NCBI RefSeq assembly: GCF_003614945.1
Contig: NZ_QYCZ01000001.1
Coordinates: 762,001 to 826,000, forward strand
Direction: 5' to 3'
DNA from: Bergeyella cardium
Lineage (GTDB): Bacteria > Bacteroidota > Bacteroidia > Flavobacteriales > Weeksellaceae
Length of the DNA stretch: 64,000 nucleotides
Of this stretch, positions 7,958 to 16,132 are shown piece by piece. A program made the translations under genes and the position numbers. The notes below the pieces were generated by a model that searched no databases, was not told the origin of the DNA, and was given only the letters and a program-made list of their open reading frames with translations. How positions within the stretch are numbered: position 1 is the stretch's first letter; each line of letters opens with the position of its first letter.

Positions 7958-7994
7958 TGGGGTTTTATTCCCCATTCATCAAAATCTAAAACTT

Positions 7995-8972
7995 GTGTCT
8001 AATATTATAGAAGAAATAAAGCGACCGATAACCATAGAAATGAAACTCTTCGAGGAGAAGTTCTATGAATCTATGAAGAGCAGCGTACCTCTGCTGGATA
8101 AAGTAACCCGCTTTATCGTAACCACCAAGGGCAAGCAAATGCGCCCGATGTTTATCTTCCTCTGTGCAAAACTCTTGGGAGAAGTGAATAGCAAAACCTA
8201 CCGCGGCGCCTCTATGATAGAGCTGATACACACCGCTACCCTTGTACACGATGATGTGGTGGATGAGAGCTTTAAAAGGAGAAACTTCTTCTCCATAAAT
8301 GCCCTTTGGAAGAATAAAATCGCTGTGCTGGTAGGGGATTATCTGCTCTCCAAATCGGTACTTCTCTCTACTGACCATAAGGATTATGACCTGCTTTCGG
8401 TAATTTCTAGAACCATCAGGGAAATGTCCGAAGGAGAGCTTCTTCAGTTAGAAAAAGCGAGGAAATTAGACATTACCGAAGAGGTTTATTATGAAATCAT
8501 TCGCCAGAAAACCGCTACTCTGATTGCCGCTTGCTGCGAAATAGGCGTGCTTTCTAACGGCGCCGATGAGGTTTTAGCAAAGAAAATGCAGGATTTTGGT
8601 ACTTACACAGGTATGGCTTTTCAGATAAAGGATGACCTTTTTGATTATTTGAGCTCAAATATCATTGGGAAGCCTGTGGGGATAGATATTAAGGAACAGA
8701 AGATGACGCTGCCGCTCATCCATACATTAAAAAACGCCAGCGAGAGCGACAGGAAGTACTATTTTAACACCATTAAAAGGTATAACAACGATAAAAATCG
8801 AGTGAAAGCACTGATAGATTTTGTAAAGAAATCTGGGGGGCTGGATTATGCCATCGGAGTGATGAAAGACTTCCAGCAGAAAGCGAAAAATATCCTCGAT
8901 GAGTTCCCAGACTCCGATGCGAAGAAGTCCCTCCTCCTGATGCTGGACTATGTTATTGAAAGAAAATTTTAA
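7995..8972 (+). CDS. polyprenyl diphosphate synthase (IspB/HepT-like)
   Basis: This all-helical prenyltransferase condenses isopentenyl diphosphate onto an allylic primer. The 325 residues have the first Asp-rich motif DDVVD (86-90), GKQMRP (46-51) and the second motif QIKDDLFDY near residue 210. The class matches enzymes that make the menaquinone side chain. Chain length cannot be read safely. The start is GTG in SNIIEEIKRP context, as no ATG lies at the expected family start. The HMG-CoA reductase gene elsewhere in the window would feed the same isoprenoid pool. Confidence 0.9.
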   Translation: MSNIIEEIKRPITIEMKLFEEKFYESMKSSVPLLDKVTRFIVTTKGKQMRPMFIFLCAKLLGEVNSKTYRGASMIELIHTATLVHDDVVDESFKRRNFFSINALWKNKIAVLVGDYLLSKSVLLSTDHKDYDLLSVISRTIREMSEGELLQLEKARKLDITEEVYYEIIRQKTATLIAACCEIGVLSNGADEVLAKKMQDFGTYTGMAFQIKDDLFDYLSSNIIGKPVGIDIKEQKMTLPLIHTLKNASESDRKYYFNTIKRYNNDKNRVKALIDFVKKSGGLDYAIGVMKDFQQKAKNILDEFPDSDAKKSLLLMLDYVIERKF

Positions 8973-8999
8973 ACCCAACCCTCTCTATAATTAAACAAG

Positions 9000-10220
9000 A
9001 TGAAAGACTTAGTAAAGATATTGATTCTCCTTTTTGCATTCATAAATCAAGGAATCAAGGCAGAAAATTACCCCGATGGATTATCTAATGGTACGCTAAA
9101 CATCAATGGGAAAGATGTTCCAGTGAAGATATTTGCTACGACCAATCCCGCTACACTCGATGAGTTCAGTGAGAAGGATGTAAAGGCGAGCACCCTTATT
9201 TTTCTCAATGAAGATATGAATAAATATGCGTCTATGCTCTATCCGAAATTCTCTTCATTGGGCTATCAGGCGCTGGACAAGAAATTCCTCCCTACCGATG
9301 ACCTCAATCGATACAAATACCTCTACAAACCATTGCAGAAAGAAGATGAAATCGTAGGAGGAAAGGTAGTGCTTCACACTCCATTCTTTGTTTGGAACCC
9401 CGTGAAAGGCATTCAGCTGGGCGGTTTTATGCTTCATTTTTATAGTTTGATGTTCGTTCTTGCCTTTGGTCTTGGTTTTAAGGTAATGGAGAAAATGTTT
9501 AAGATAGATAATGTGGATGCTAAATATCTGGAGCCACTGTTTATATTAACCATTGTAGGTACGATACTTGGTGCTCGTTTGGGGCATGTTTACTTTTACG
9601 AACCCGAGCTGGTAAAGAAAGATTTTTGGGCAGTATTCCTCCCTATACGCACCCAACCGAAGTTTGAATTTACAGGATTTTCGGGATTAGCGAGCCACGG
9701 AGCTACGATTGCGCTCATCCTGACTACGCTTTATTATTCATTCAAGGTTATTAAGAAAAATCCGCTTTGGGTGTATGACAGGCTTGGGATTGTGGTAGCC
9801 CTTGGGGGGACTTTTGTGAGGATTGGGAACTTTATAAACTCTGAAATCATCGGGAAAATTGCCAGCGAAGACTCTCCTTTTGCCGTGCTCTTCCCGCAGA
9901 TGAGTGAAGAATACGGAGCTACCGTACCGAGATACCCTTCTCAGCTCTTCGAAGCGGTGGGATATATCACTCTTTTTGCCATTCTCTGGTGGCTTTATAA
10001 TCATACCGATAAGAAGTATCAGCAAGGTTGGTTGTTTGGGTTTTTCTTTATCGTGCTGTGGTCTATCCGCTTCTTCGTAGAATTCCTAAAAGAACCACAA
10101 GGTGATGAATTTATCACTCTTGGAACGCTAAATACCGGTCAGGTATTATCCATTCCGTTTATACTGATTGGAGTGATACTGATGCTCGTCTCTAAAAGAT
10201 TTAGCCTAAGTAACCGCTAA
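9000..10220 (+). CDS. lgt: prolipoprotein diacylglyceryl transferase with N-terminal extension
   Basis: Lgt moves diacylglycerol from phosphatidylglycerol to the lipobox Cys of prolipoproteins in the inner membrane. The core motifs GARLGHVYFY (191-200), ASHGA (231-235), RIGNFINSE (274-282) and YPSQLFEA are present with about seven membrane spans. The protein has 406 residues, over 100 more than usual. A predicted signal segment (1-21) and a soluble stretch (about 22-125) precede the Lgt domain and resemble nothing I know. The many lipoproteins in this window are its presumed substrates. The stop overlaps that of the convergent gene. Confidence 0.92.
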   Translation: MKDLVKILILLFAFINQGIKAENYPDGLSNGTLNINGKDVPVKIFATTNPATLDEFSEKDVKASTLIFLNEDMNKYASMLYPKFSSLGYQALDKKFLPTDDLNRYKYLYKPLQKEDEIVGGKVVLHTPFFVWNPVKGIQLGGFMLHFYSLMFVLAFGLGFKVMEKMFKIDNVDAKYLEPLFILTIVGTILGARLGHVYFYEPELVKKDFWAVFLPIRTQPKFEFTGFSGLASHGATIALILTTLYYSFKVIKKNPLWVYDRLGIVVALGGTFVRIGNFINSEIIGKIASEDSPFAVLFPQMSEEYGATVPRYPSQLFEAVGYITLFAILWWLYNHTDKKYQQGWLFGFFFIVLWSIRFFVEFLKEPQGDEFITLGTLNTGQVLSIPFILIGVILMLVSKRFSLSNR

Positions 10221-11278
10221 TTGTATCCCGTACTAACGGGTTTTAGGTAGATGAGCTTGTGGTGTGGAAGAAGGTGAGGATGGAATATTTTGATATAATC
10301 TTTGAGCATTAAATCTACTCGTATAGCACCGCTTTCAAAGGCATCATTGGCAGCGCCATTCATTGCTCCGGATAGGGAATAGATTTCCCCTTTTTGATAA
10401 ACACTGAGCTTTTCATAGTTGGGATTAATGCTTATAAGTTCGCTTTTATGCTTATGATTGCCTACATTCACCCAGTATTCAGCGTCTTTTGCTCTTATGA
10501 AAACCTCCTCAAAGCTCATTGGTACGCTGGTGTCTTGTTCGTTTTCTTTAAGGATGTAGTTTGCGCCAGCGTCTTTCAGATAATTGGCAGTAAAGGTTTT
10601 TCCCCCTGCTAAAAACCATTGATTTCCGTACATTTCATTGACGAGAACTTTGGGTTTTTCCTTTTGCTCCTGTGCGAGCTTGGAGAGCTTTTCGTATTCC
10701 TTTTTTATCTCTTCAAAACGGAGGCTTGCTTCTTTTTCCTTGCCCAGCAATTGCCCAAAAAGATTGATGATATTGGCTTTGTCTAATGGTTTTTGTTCAA
10801 GGTATTCATCTATAAAGATAACTTGTATATCGTTTTTTCTAAGGATGTTGTAGGTGTTTTCAAAGCTTTCGATATAGTTGGTAAAAATGGCATCTGGTTT
10901 ATAGGAGAGGATTTTCTCTATGTTGTACTTCTGGTCATTTCCTATATTTTGGATTTTCTTTTGAGTGATGAGTGCTCTTATTTTTTCGGAGAATACATAT
11001 TCTGGGCTTGCAATTCCATTGATTTTGTCCTCTGCCTTAATCTCTAAGATATACCCTGTAAGGCTGGCATTAAGGAGCATTATCTTTTTGAAAGGAAGTT
11101 TGGATTGTGGGATTTTATATTTGAATTTTCCAGATTTAAACTCAAAGAAATCTTTATTTTCCGAGTAGGAAATCCTTTCTGAAACTCTTACCCAGTCTGA
11201 ATCTGATATTTTTTTACTCTCATTCTTACAGCTTAAGACGATGAGAAGGCTAATGATGAAAAAAAAATTTGCATTCAT
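10217..11278 (-). CDS. ABC transporter substrate-binding lipoprotein (BtuF/FhuD type)
   Basis: The 353-residue protein has a lipoprotein signal (LLIVLSC, Cys17) and the fold pattern of helical-backbone metal receptors: IQNIGNDQKYNIEKILSYKPDAIFTN, INLFGQLLGKEKEA and NYEKLSVYQKGEIYSL. These proteins capture cobalamin, haem or ferric siderophores for an ABC importer. The permease and ATPase are not adjacent, and the ligand is not evident. An imperfect -7 box, TTCCTTTG, lies four bases before the start codon. Confidence 0.85.
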   Translation of the reverse strand: MNANFFFIISLLIVLSCKNESKKISDSDWVRVSERISYSENKDFFEFKSGKFKYKIPQSKLPFKKIMLLNASLTGYILEIKAEDKINGIASPEYVFSEKIRALITQKKIQNIGNDQKYNIEKILSYKPDAIFTNYIESFENTYNILRKNDIQVIFIDEYLEQKPLDKANIINLFGQLLGKEKEASLRFEEIKKEYEKLSKLAQEQKEKPKVLVNEMYGNQWFLAGGKTFTANYLKDAGANYILKENEQDTSVPMSFEEVFIRAKDAEYWVNVGNHKHKSELISINPNYEKLSVYQKGEIYSLSGAMNGAANDAFESGAIRVDLMLKDYIKIFHPHLLPHHKLIYLKPVSTGYN

Positions 11279-11302
11279 CTTTCAAAGGAAGGAATTTTAT
11301 TA

Positions 11303-11310
11303 TATATTTG
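11303..11310 (+). promoter_or_regulatory. -7 box of tRNA-Arg
   Basis: TATATTTG, 15 bases upstream of the mature tRNA. It is divergent from the substrate-binding lipoprotein gene. Confidence 0.65.
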
Positions 11311-11325
11311 CAAACCGAAAGTTCA

Positions 11326-11399
11326 GGACGCGTAGCTCAATTGGATAGAGCGTCAGATTACGGCTCTGAAGGTTGAGGGTTCGACTCCTTCCGCGTTCA
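11326..11399 (+). tRNA. tRNA-Arg (ACG)
   Basis: The 74-base cloverleaf can be drawn fully. The acceptor is GGACGCG/CGCGTTC with discriminator A, the D stem GCTC/GAGC, the anticodon stem TCAGA/TCTGA with loop TTACGGC giving anticodon ACG, and the T arm GAGGG-TTCGACT-CCTTC. CCA is not encoded. Confidence 0.96.
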
Positions 11400-11407
11400 C
11401 TTTTAAC

Positions 11408-11436
11408 AAAAGCTCACCTTGGTGGGCTTTTTTATT
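11408..11436 (+). terminator. terminator of tRNA-Arg
   Basis: AGCTCAC-cttg-GTGGGCT followed by TTTTTTATTTT. Confidence 0.85.
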
Positions 11437-11473
11437 TTGTGTGTATTTTATTCTTAGGATAAAGCCAGCGTCT

Positions 11474-12622
11474 CTACAGCTCTATTTTTTTCATTGCTTC
11501 TAATATCATTTTTATTTTATCCTTACAATCATTCAGAAAATTATCACTATTAATAATATCCCTTTCCCAAACATCAACAGTTAGGTTTGATATGTATTCA
11601 TAGAATGGCCACCATTTATTTTCTTTACAAGAAGAAATACCCAAATCCGCTAATTGCTTATGAAGATTATTTCTTTTTTCAGGAGAAAGATTATAAATGT
11701 CTGGATCATTGCTTAATCCATAGTAATAATAACCTTTTTCAAAAGAGAACCCTATCCAGCATTCTTCTGGCCAAAGAGGATTTCTTAAATAAAAACCTAC
11801 ATAAGCCTCTTCACTTGTCTCATAATGATATTCTAACCCATTTTGCTTTGCAAACTCTTCCATTTTGGGATTAAAATACTTATTTATGATAGTATCATAA
11901 GTTGCTAAATAGTTATTATAAATTGTTTTTGCAGCTTTCAGATTTTCTATTTCTGATAAGATTTCTGTTATTTCCTCTTTGTTTTTATTATTCATATCTT
12001 GATTTGTTAGTTCTTTTAGGTGATTTATGTATTGAATGATGGTTTCTCGTACAATGGGAAAGCGAGAAGCAATTGCAACGCATTTTTCAAGCCAATTTAT
12101 TATGGTTTCTTTATATGAGATTGTTGAATAAAGAACTTCTCCTCCACTTTGTTCAGAGGCTTTACATCCCCCAAGAGTCAAGTATAATATCTGATATTTT
12201 CCTTTTTGATATTTACTTTCAGCGTATTCGTTATATCTTTTTAGTTGCTCCCATTGATCATCTGCGTATATTTTATTCTCGATAATAATAGCCTTTTGTC
12301 TTTGTTCGTCCTCTATAAGAATATCTATTCGTCCTTTTGGGGTTGAGTATTCTGTATATACTTTTGCATTTTCATAGCTGAAATCTTTTACTAAAAAATC
12401 ATTCTCTAATATATCTATAAAACATTCAAGAAATTGTGATTTTAATCCATGCGTCCCATTAGGGTTTAAAAATTCTGCGATAATTGCTGAATGTGTATTT
12501 TCATAATGATTCACACCACAAATACGAAATATATTAAATCTACCACCTACTGCCTCCAATATTTCTGCATTTTTCTTACTAATGATAGATACTTGATTTA
12601 GTAGATTCTGTATTTTATCCAT
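11474..12622 (-). CDS. PD-(D/E)XK nuclease superfamily protein
   Basis: The 382-residue protein has the N-terminal block ENTHSAIIAEFLNP...HG (41-59) typical of the PDDEXK_4 family. The nuclease core follows: Asp100 in GRIDILIED, then Glu115-x-Lys117 in AIIIENKIYADDQWEQLKRY with Gln123/Gln126. The C-terminal half (about 200-382) has aromatic-rich blocks such as ECWIGFSFEKGYYYYG. It is AT-rich relative to neighbours. Such proteins are often found in defence or restriction-like contexts; the role here is not established. It follows a membrane-protein gene on the same strand with a 46-base gap. Confidence 0.85.
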   Translation of the reverse strand: MDKIQNLLNQVSIISKKNAEILEAVGGRFNIFRICGVNHYENTHSAIIAEFLNPNGTHGLKSQFLECFIDILENDFLVKDFSYENAKVYTEYSTPKGRIDILIEDEQRQKAIIIENKIYADDQWEQLKRYNEYAESKYQKGKYQILYLTLGGCKASEQSGGEVLYSTISYKETIINWLEKCVAIASRFPIVRETIIQYINHLKELTNQDMNNKNKEEITEILSEIENLKAAKTIYNNYLATYDTIINKYFNPKMEEFAKQNGLEYHYETSEEAYVGFYLRNPLWPEECWIGFSFEKGYYYYGLSNDPDIYNLSPEKRNNLHKQLADLGISSCKENKWWPFYEYISNLTVDVWERDIINSDNFLNDCKDKIKMILEAMKKIEL

Positions 12623-12668
12623 TATTTCTTTTGTTTTTATATTTTATAATTAGTTAAATAAGTTTGTA

Positions 12669-13085
12669 TTATTTTTTATTCTTTATATCTTTTCTACCAT
12701 AACCTCTACAATCTAAATCAACTTTTAGTAACCCAGAAGAACCCACAATTGTAATTCCTAAAATAATATAAATAATATTCATATCTATATTTCCAATAAA
12801 TATAGCCCAACAAACTGTACCTATAAGACTGATAAAACCTAATATTTCCATATAAGAAAGGATAATTAGCATTATTTTCTGGAATTTATTCATTTCATAT
12901 TTGTGCTGGAAGATTATAGAATAGGTAAGAAAAGATAGAATAGGCGCTCCTACGCCTACAGCCCATATTTTCCAGGTATATGCCATAATTCCAATAGCCA
13001 GAAGTAATATGCTGAGTATAATAACAGCACTTACACACCTTAAGAAGAAATTGATTATATTTTCCATAGTTTTTTTATTTTTCAA
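12669..13085 (-). CDS. hypothetical four-helix membrane protein
   Basis: The 138-residue protein has about four hydrophobic spans (around 15-35, 40-58, 65-88 and 95-115) and a Lys-rich C-terminus. No family is recognised. An internal ATG seven codons in (13067) is an alternative start. It lies directly upstream of the PD-(D/E)XK gene and is likely cotranscribed. The base composition is AT-rich like its partner, which suggests the two arrived together. Confidence 0.6.
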   Translation of the reverse strand: MKNKKTMENIINFFLRCVSAVIILSILLLAIGIMAYTWKIWAVGVGAPILSFLTYSIIFQHKYEMNKFQKIMLIILSYMEILGFISLIGTVCWAIFIGNIDMNIIYIILGITIVGSSGLLKVDLDCRGYGRKDIKNKK

Positions 13086-13188
13086 ATTGTTTTAAGTTAA
13101 ATACTAATTCTTCGCCTAATTGCTCGAGTCTCAGCCTGCCAACTTCCTGTGTAACGAAGTCTAAAACTCCATGTGTGATAGTTGGCAT
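13075..13188 (-). CDS. possible 37-residue ORF, perhaps a gene remnant
   Basis: A closed frame from ATG (13188) to TAA encodes 37 residues starting MPTITHGVLDFVTQEVGRL. It overlaps the start of the membrane-protein gene by 11 bases. The composition looks protein-like, but no ribosome site or family is recognised. A second start-less open stretch lies just upstream (13213-13323). Confidence 0.3.
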   Translation of the reverse strand: MPTITHGVLDFVTQEVGRLRLEQLGEELVFNLKQFEK

Positions 13189-13452
13189 CTGTTAACTAAC
13201 CGCTAATTATATTTATTGGTTTGTATACAGCTCCCAGTAAAGCATACTCTCTACATCATCATATTCTGGTGAGATACCTTTATCCTTACATCCCGCGAAG
13301 ATACATACTTTTTCAGTGAATAACTATCTAGCCTTCCCCAGAAAAGACTTTATCTTTAGTTGATGGGCTTTTTTGTTTAGAAAGCTTATATAGTGCAATG
13401 CCATTAGAAAAAATATAGCCTTTATGATGCTAATTTTATAGTTTTTTAGTTA
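13189..13452. other. intergenic stretch with coding debris
   Basis: No intact gene is seen. On the minus strand, 13213-13323 is open and reads like coding sequence (TEKVCIFAGCKDKG...YWELYTNQ), but it lacks a plausible start. The stretch up to the tRNA-Leu terminator shows no further recognisable signal. It may be what remains of a replaced accessory gene. Confidence 0.35.
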
Positions 13453-13487
13453 CAAAAAAAGCATAAAGTGAGAACTTTATGCTTTTC
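13453..13487 (-). terminator. terminator of tRNA-Leu
   Basis: On the minus strand GCATAAAG-ttctca-CTTTATGC is followed by TTTTTTTG. Confidence 0.85.
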
Positions 13488-13493
13488 AACTTG

Positions 13494-13575
13494 TACCCAG
13501 AGCCGGGATCGAACCGGCACGCCTTGCGGCATTGGTGTTTGAGACCAACGCGTCTACCAATTCCGCCATCTGGGC
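13494..13575 (-). tRNA. tRNA-Leu (CAA)
   Basis: The 82-base class II tRNA has acceptor GCCCAGA/TCTGGGT, anticodon stem TTGGT/ACCAA with loop CTCAAAC (anticodon CAA), a long variable arm with TGCCGCAAGGCG, and the T loop GGTTCGATCCC. CCA is not encoded. Confidence 0.95.
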
Positions 13576-13648
13576 TACTTTTCAGAATTGTGAGCGCAAA
13601 GATACATTTATTTTTAAAATACACAAGCCTTTATTGATACTATAAACC

Positions 13649-14413
13649 TTAAAAATTTATTTCTAAACCGTCGTATGCAAGGTGCATAGCAGCAGGGAGC
13701 TCTTTTTCTACATCATCATAGAAGCCTAATGTATGGCTAATATGTGTAAGATAAGCTGTTTTGGGTTTTAGCTCTTCCACAAGTGAAATTACTTCTGGCA
13801 ATGTGAAGTGAGAATGATGTTTGGGCGCTTTCCTCAGGCAGTTAATGATGAGTACATCAAGGTTTTTAAGTTTTTCTTTTTCTTCTTTGGGGATAGCACT
13901 TGCATCGGTTATATAGGCGAGGTTCTTTATTTTATAGCCCAATATTGGGAGCTTTCCGTGGATTATATTAATGGGAATAATCTCAGCATCTAATACATTG
14001 AAAGACTTTTTGATGATATTAAGTTCAAAAGATGGAGCTCCAGGGTATCTATCATCGCTGAAAGCATAAGGAAATCGTTTTTGTATCTCATCGGCAACCC
14101 TTTCGGAGCAATAGATAGGCATATCCGAAGCATTTTTAAAGATGAGTGGGCGGAGGTCATCCAACCCTATAATATGGTCATTATGTTCGTGGGTAATGAG
14201 TACGGCATTGAGGCTATCTTCATTATTATTGAGCATTTGCTGGCGAAAGTCAGGACCACAATCAATTAAAATTTTATTTCCCGTATCAGTAGTAATGAGA
14301 GCAGAAGTTCGTAATCGTTTATCTTTTGGGTTATTGGAGAGGCAAACGGGGTGTTTGGAACCAATCACTGGAACGCCTTGTGAGGTTCCAGTGCCAAGAA
14401 ATTTTAGCTTCAT
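13649..14413 (-). CDS. MBL-fold metallo-hydrolase, PhnP-like
   Basis: The 254-residue protein starts KLKFLGTGTSQGVPVIG and carries the metal motif HEHNDH (75-80), ILIDCGPDF and YITDAS. This pattern matches PhnP-type phosphodiesterases, which open cyclic ribose phosphates, and relatives annotated as lipoyl synthesis-associated hydrolases. The substrate here is unknown. The start at 14413 is chosen because the family begins at this Met; the longer in-frame start overlaps the promoter region of the divergent gene. Confidence 0.88.
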   Translation of the reverse strand: MKLKFLGTGTSQGVPVIGSKHPVCLSNNPKDKRLRTSALITTDTGNKILIDCGPDFRQQMLNNNEDSLNAVLITHEHNDHIIGLDDLRPLIFKNASDMPIYCSERVADEIQKRFPYAFSDDRYPGAPSFELNIIKKSFNVLDAEIIPINIIHGKLPILGYKIKNLAYITDASAIPKEEKEKLKNLDVLIINCLRKAPKHHSHFTLPEVISLVEELKPKTAYLTHISHTLGFYDDVEKELPAAMHLAYDGLEINF

Positions 14414-14458
14414 ACTTTGAAGAATAAATATTTTTGGTAAATTTACAAAAAATATAAA

Positions 14459-15886
14459 ATGTCGTTGCAAAAACAGAATTTAACTGCTAAACAGAAGGCT
14501 TTAATTATCAATCTTGATCCCAATATTTATGGGACTTTTGCTGAAATAGGTGCTGGTCAGGAAACTGTAAGGCATTTTTTTAGGGCTGGTGGGGCTTCGC
14601 AGACCATTGCAAAGGCTATGTCTGCCTACGATAAAGATTTCAGCGATGCCATCTATGGTAAAGAATCCAAAAACAGATATGTAACCCAGAACCGATTGAG
14701 AAAGATGCTCAGATACGAGGTGGGGCTTATAGAAGAGCGAATCTCTCGCGATAAAATGCCTAGCAGGAAGTACTTTGCCTATGCCAATACGGTTACTACC
14801 ATCAATTTTACTAAGACACTGAAAGGGCACGGTTGGGTAGGCATCAGGTTCCAGTCAGAAACTCAGAAGGAGTACAACGAAATCGTCCTCCATATCAGAT
14901 TTAAGGAAAATGATGCTACCTACCAGCAGGAAACACTCGGCAAATTGGGCGTTAATCTCATCTACGGCGCATTCAATTATTATGATAACCCAAGGAAGCT
15001 CATTGATTCTCTATATGATTCTATCCCAAAGGATAATATTGAGATTGATATGATAGACTTTTCGGGACCAGACTTTAAATATGTAGATAATAGATTGATG
15101 TCTTTGCAGCTCGTGAAGTCGGGTATGACCGAAGCGGTAATCTTCACTCCTGAAGGTACCAATGTACTCTCTGCCGACCTCCTTTACAAGAAGAATATCT
15201 TTGCTGTTCGTGGGAGCTTCCGTCCTGTAACCCTCGTTAATATAGATATGTTCCTCAATGGTTTGGAGATGTTTATGGAAGATGTAAAATGTAGCGAAGA
15301 TGATGTAGAAGTCCTCTTTGAAATCACTACGGCAAACCTCCGTGCAGCAGGGGATATTGATGAGAGAGACTTCCTTGATAGGGTAGATGTACTCGGCAAG
15401 CTCGGTTATAATGTGATGATTTCTAATTACTCCGAATACTATCGCCTGACCGACTATCTCATCGGCTATACCAATCAGAAAATTGGTATTGCAATGGGGG
15501 TAAACAATCTTTTAGATGTCTTCAATGAGGATTATTATGAGGATCTCTCTGGTGGTATTTTGGAGGCATTCGGAAAGCTCTTCAGGAAAGATGTCTGCGT
15601 CTATCTCTACCCTTACAAAGACCCTGTTAGCCATCAAGTACTCACTTCCGCTAATCTGAAAGTTGGTGCCAATCTCAAAGAACTCTACAAATATTTCATC
15701 CAGAACAAGCGGATTGTCGATATTACCAATCATAATACCGCCTACTCCGAAATCTATTCTCGAGAGATTCTGAAGAAGATTGCAATGAGGGAAAAAGGCT
15801 GGGAAAATCAGCTCCCTGCAGGTGTTGCCGATATGATTAAGGAGCGCCGAATGTTCGGCTACCGCGATGAAATTTCCTTTGACTAA
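14459..15886 (+). CDS. conserved 475-residue protein of unknown function
   Basis: The protein begins with SLQKQNLTAKQKALIINLD and has the block YGTFAEIGAGQETVRHFFRAG (about 21-41). It reads as a soluble, well-conserved cytoplasmic protein, without signal peptide, membrane segments or a catalytic motif I know. Relatives are widespread in Bacteroidota as I recall and are sometimes labelled nicotinate-nucleotide adenylyltransferase. The HxGH nucleotidyltransferase signature is absent, so that label is not supported. Codon use is that of a well-expressed core gene. Confidence 0.85.
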   Translation: MSLQKQNLTAKQKALIINLDPNIYGTFAEIGAGQETVRHFFRAGGASQTIAKAMSAYDKDFSDAIYGKESKNRYVTQNRLRKMLRYEVGLIEERISRDKMPSRKYFAYANTVTTINFTKTLKGHGWVGIRFQSETQKEYNEIVLHIRFKENDATYQQETLGKLGVNLIYGAFNYYDNPRKLIDSLYDSIPKDNIEIDMIDFSGPDFKYVDNRLMSLQLVKSGMTEAVIFTPEGTNVLSADLLYKKNIFAVRGSFRPVTLVNIDMFLNGLEMFMEDVKCSEDDVEVLFEITTANLRAAGDIDERDFLDRVDVLGKLGYNVMISNYSEYYRLTDYLIGYTNQKIGIAMGVNNLLDVFNEDYYEDLSGGILEAFGKLFRKDVCVYLYPYKDPVSHQVLTSANLKVGANLKELYKYFIQNKRIVDITNHNTAYSEIYSREILKKIAMREKGWENQLPAGVADMIKERRMFGYRDEISFD

Positions 15887-15956
15887 TCAGCGGGTCTGGA
15901 GCGTATTTATTAGCACCGAGCCAGTGGTTTTATGCAAATAAAGTAAGCTAAAGATA

Positions 15957-15987
15957 CTAAGAGAGGACTATTTTAGCCCTCTCTTAG
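15957..15987 (+). terminator. hairpin after the 475-residue gene
   Basis: CTAAGAGAGG and CCTCTCTTAG are perfect 10-base complements separated by 11 bases. The T-run after it is weak. Confidence 0.55.
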
Positions 15988-16049
15988 TCTTGAAATCGAT
16001 CCTACAAGTGAGATCTTAGTTAAGGACAAGAATTACTCTCTTTTGAAAT

Positions 16050-16086
16050 AAAAAAAACGAGACAGTTATGACTCGTTTTTCTTTAT
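16050..16086. terminator. bidirectional terminator
   Basis: AAACGAG/CTCGTTT with A-rich and T-rich flanks on both sides, placed between two convergent genes. Confidence 0.75.
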
Positions 16087-16099
16087 ATATTAGGACACT

Positions 16100-16132
16100 G
16101 TAGCCAGTGGGTGTAACCGCCCGCTGTGCTAC
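16100..16132 (-). other. hairpin overlapping the HMG-CoA reductase stop
   Basis: GTAGC-CAGTGGG and CCCGCTG-t-GCTAC form a two-part stem. The right arm includes the stop codon of the reductase gene. It could act as a 3' mRNA end structure. Confidence 0.45.

Noticed and set aside
11326-13575. Integrated genomic island between the two tRNA genes
   Set aside because: No integrase and no duplicated tRNA 3' end was found, so only a hotspot with accessory genes is supported.
14459-15886. Nicotinate-nucleotide adenylyltransferase label
   Set aside because: No HxGH or ISSTxxR motif of that superfamily is present.
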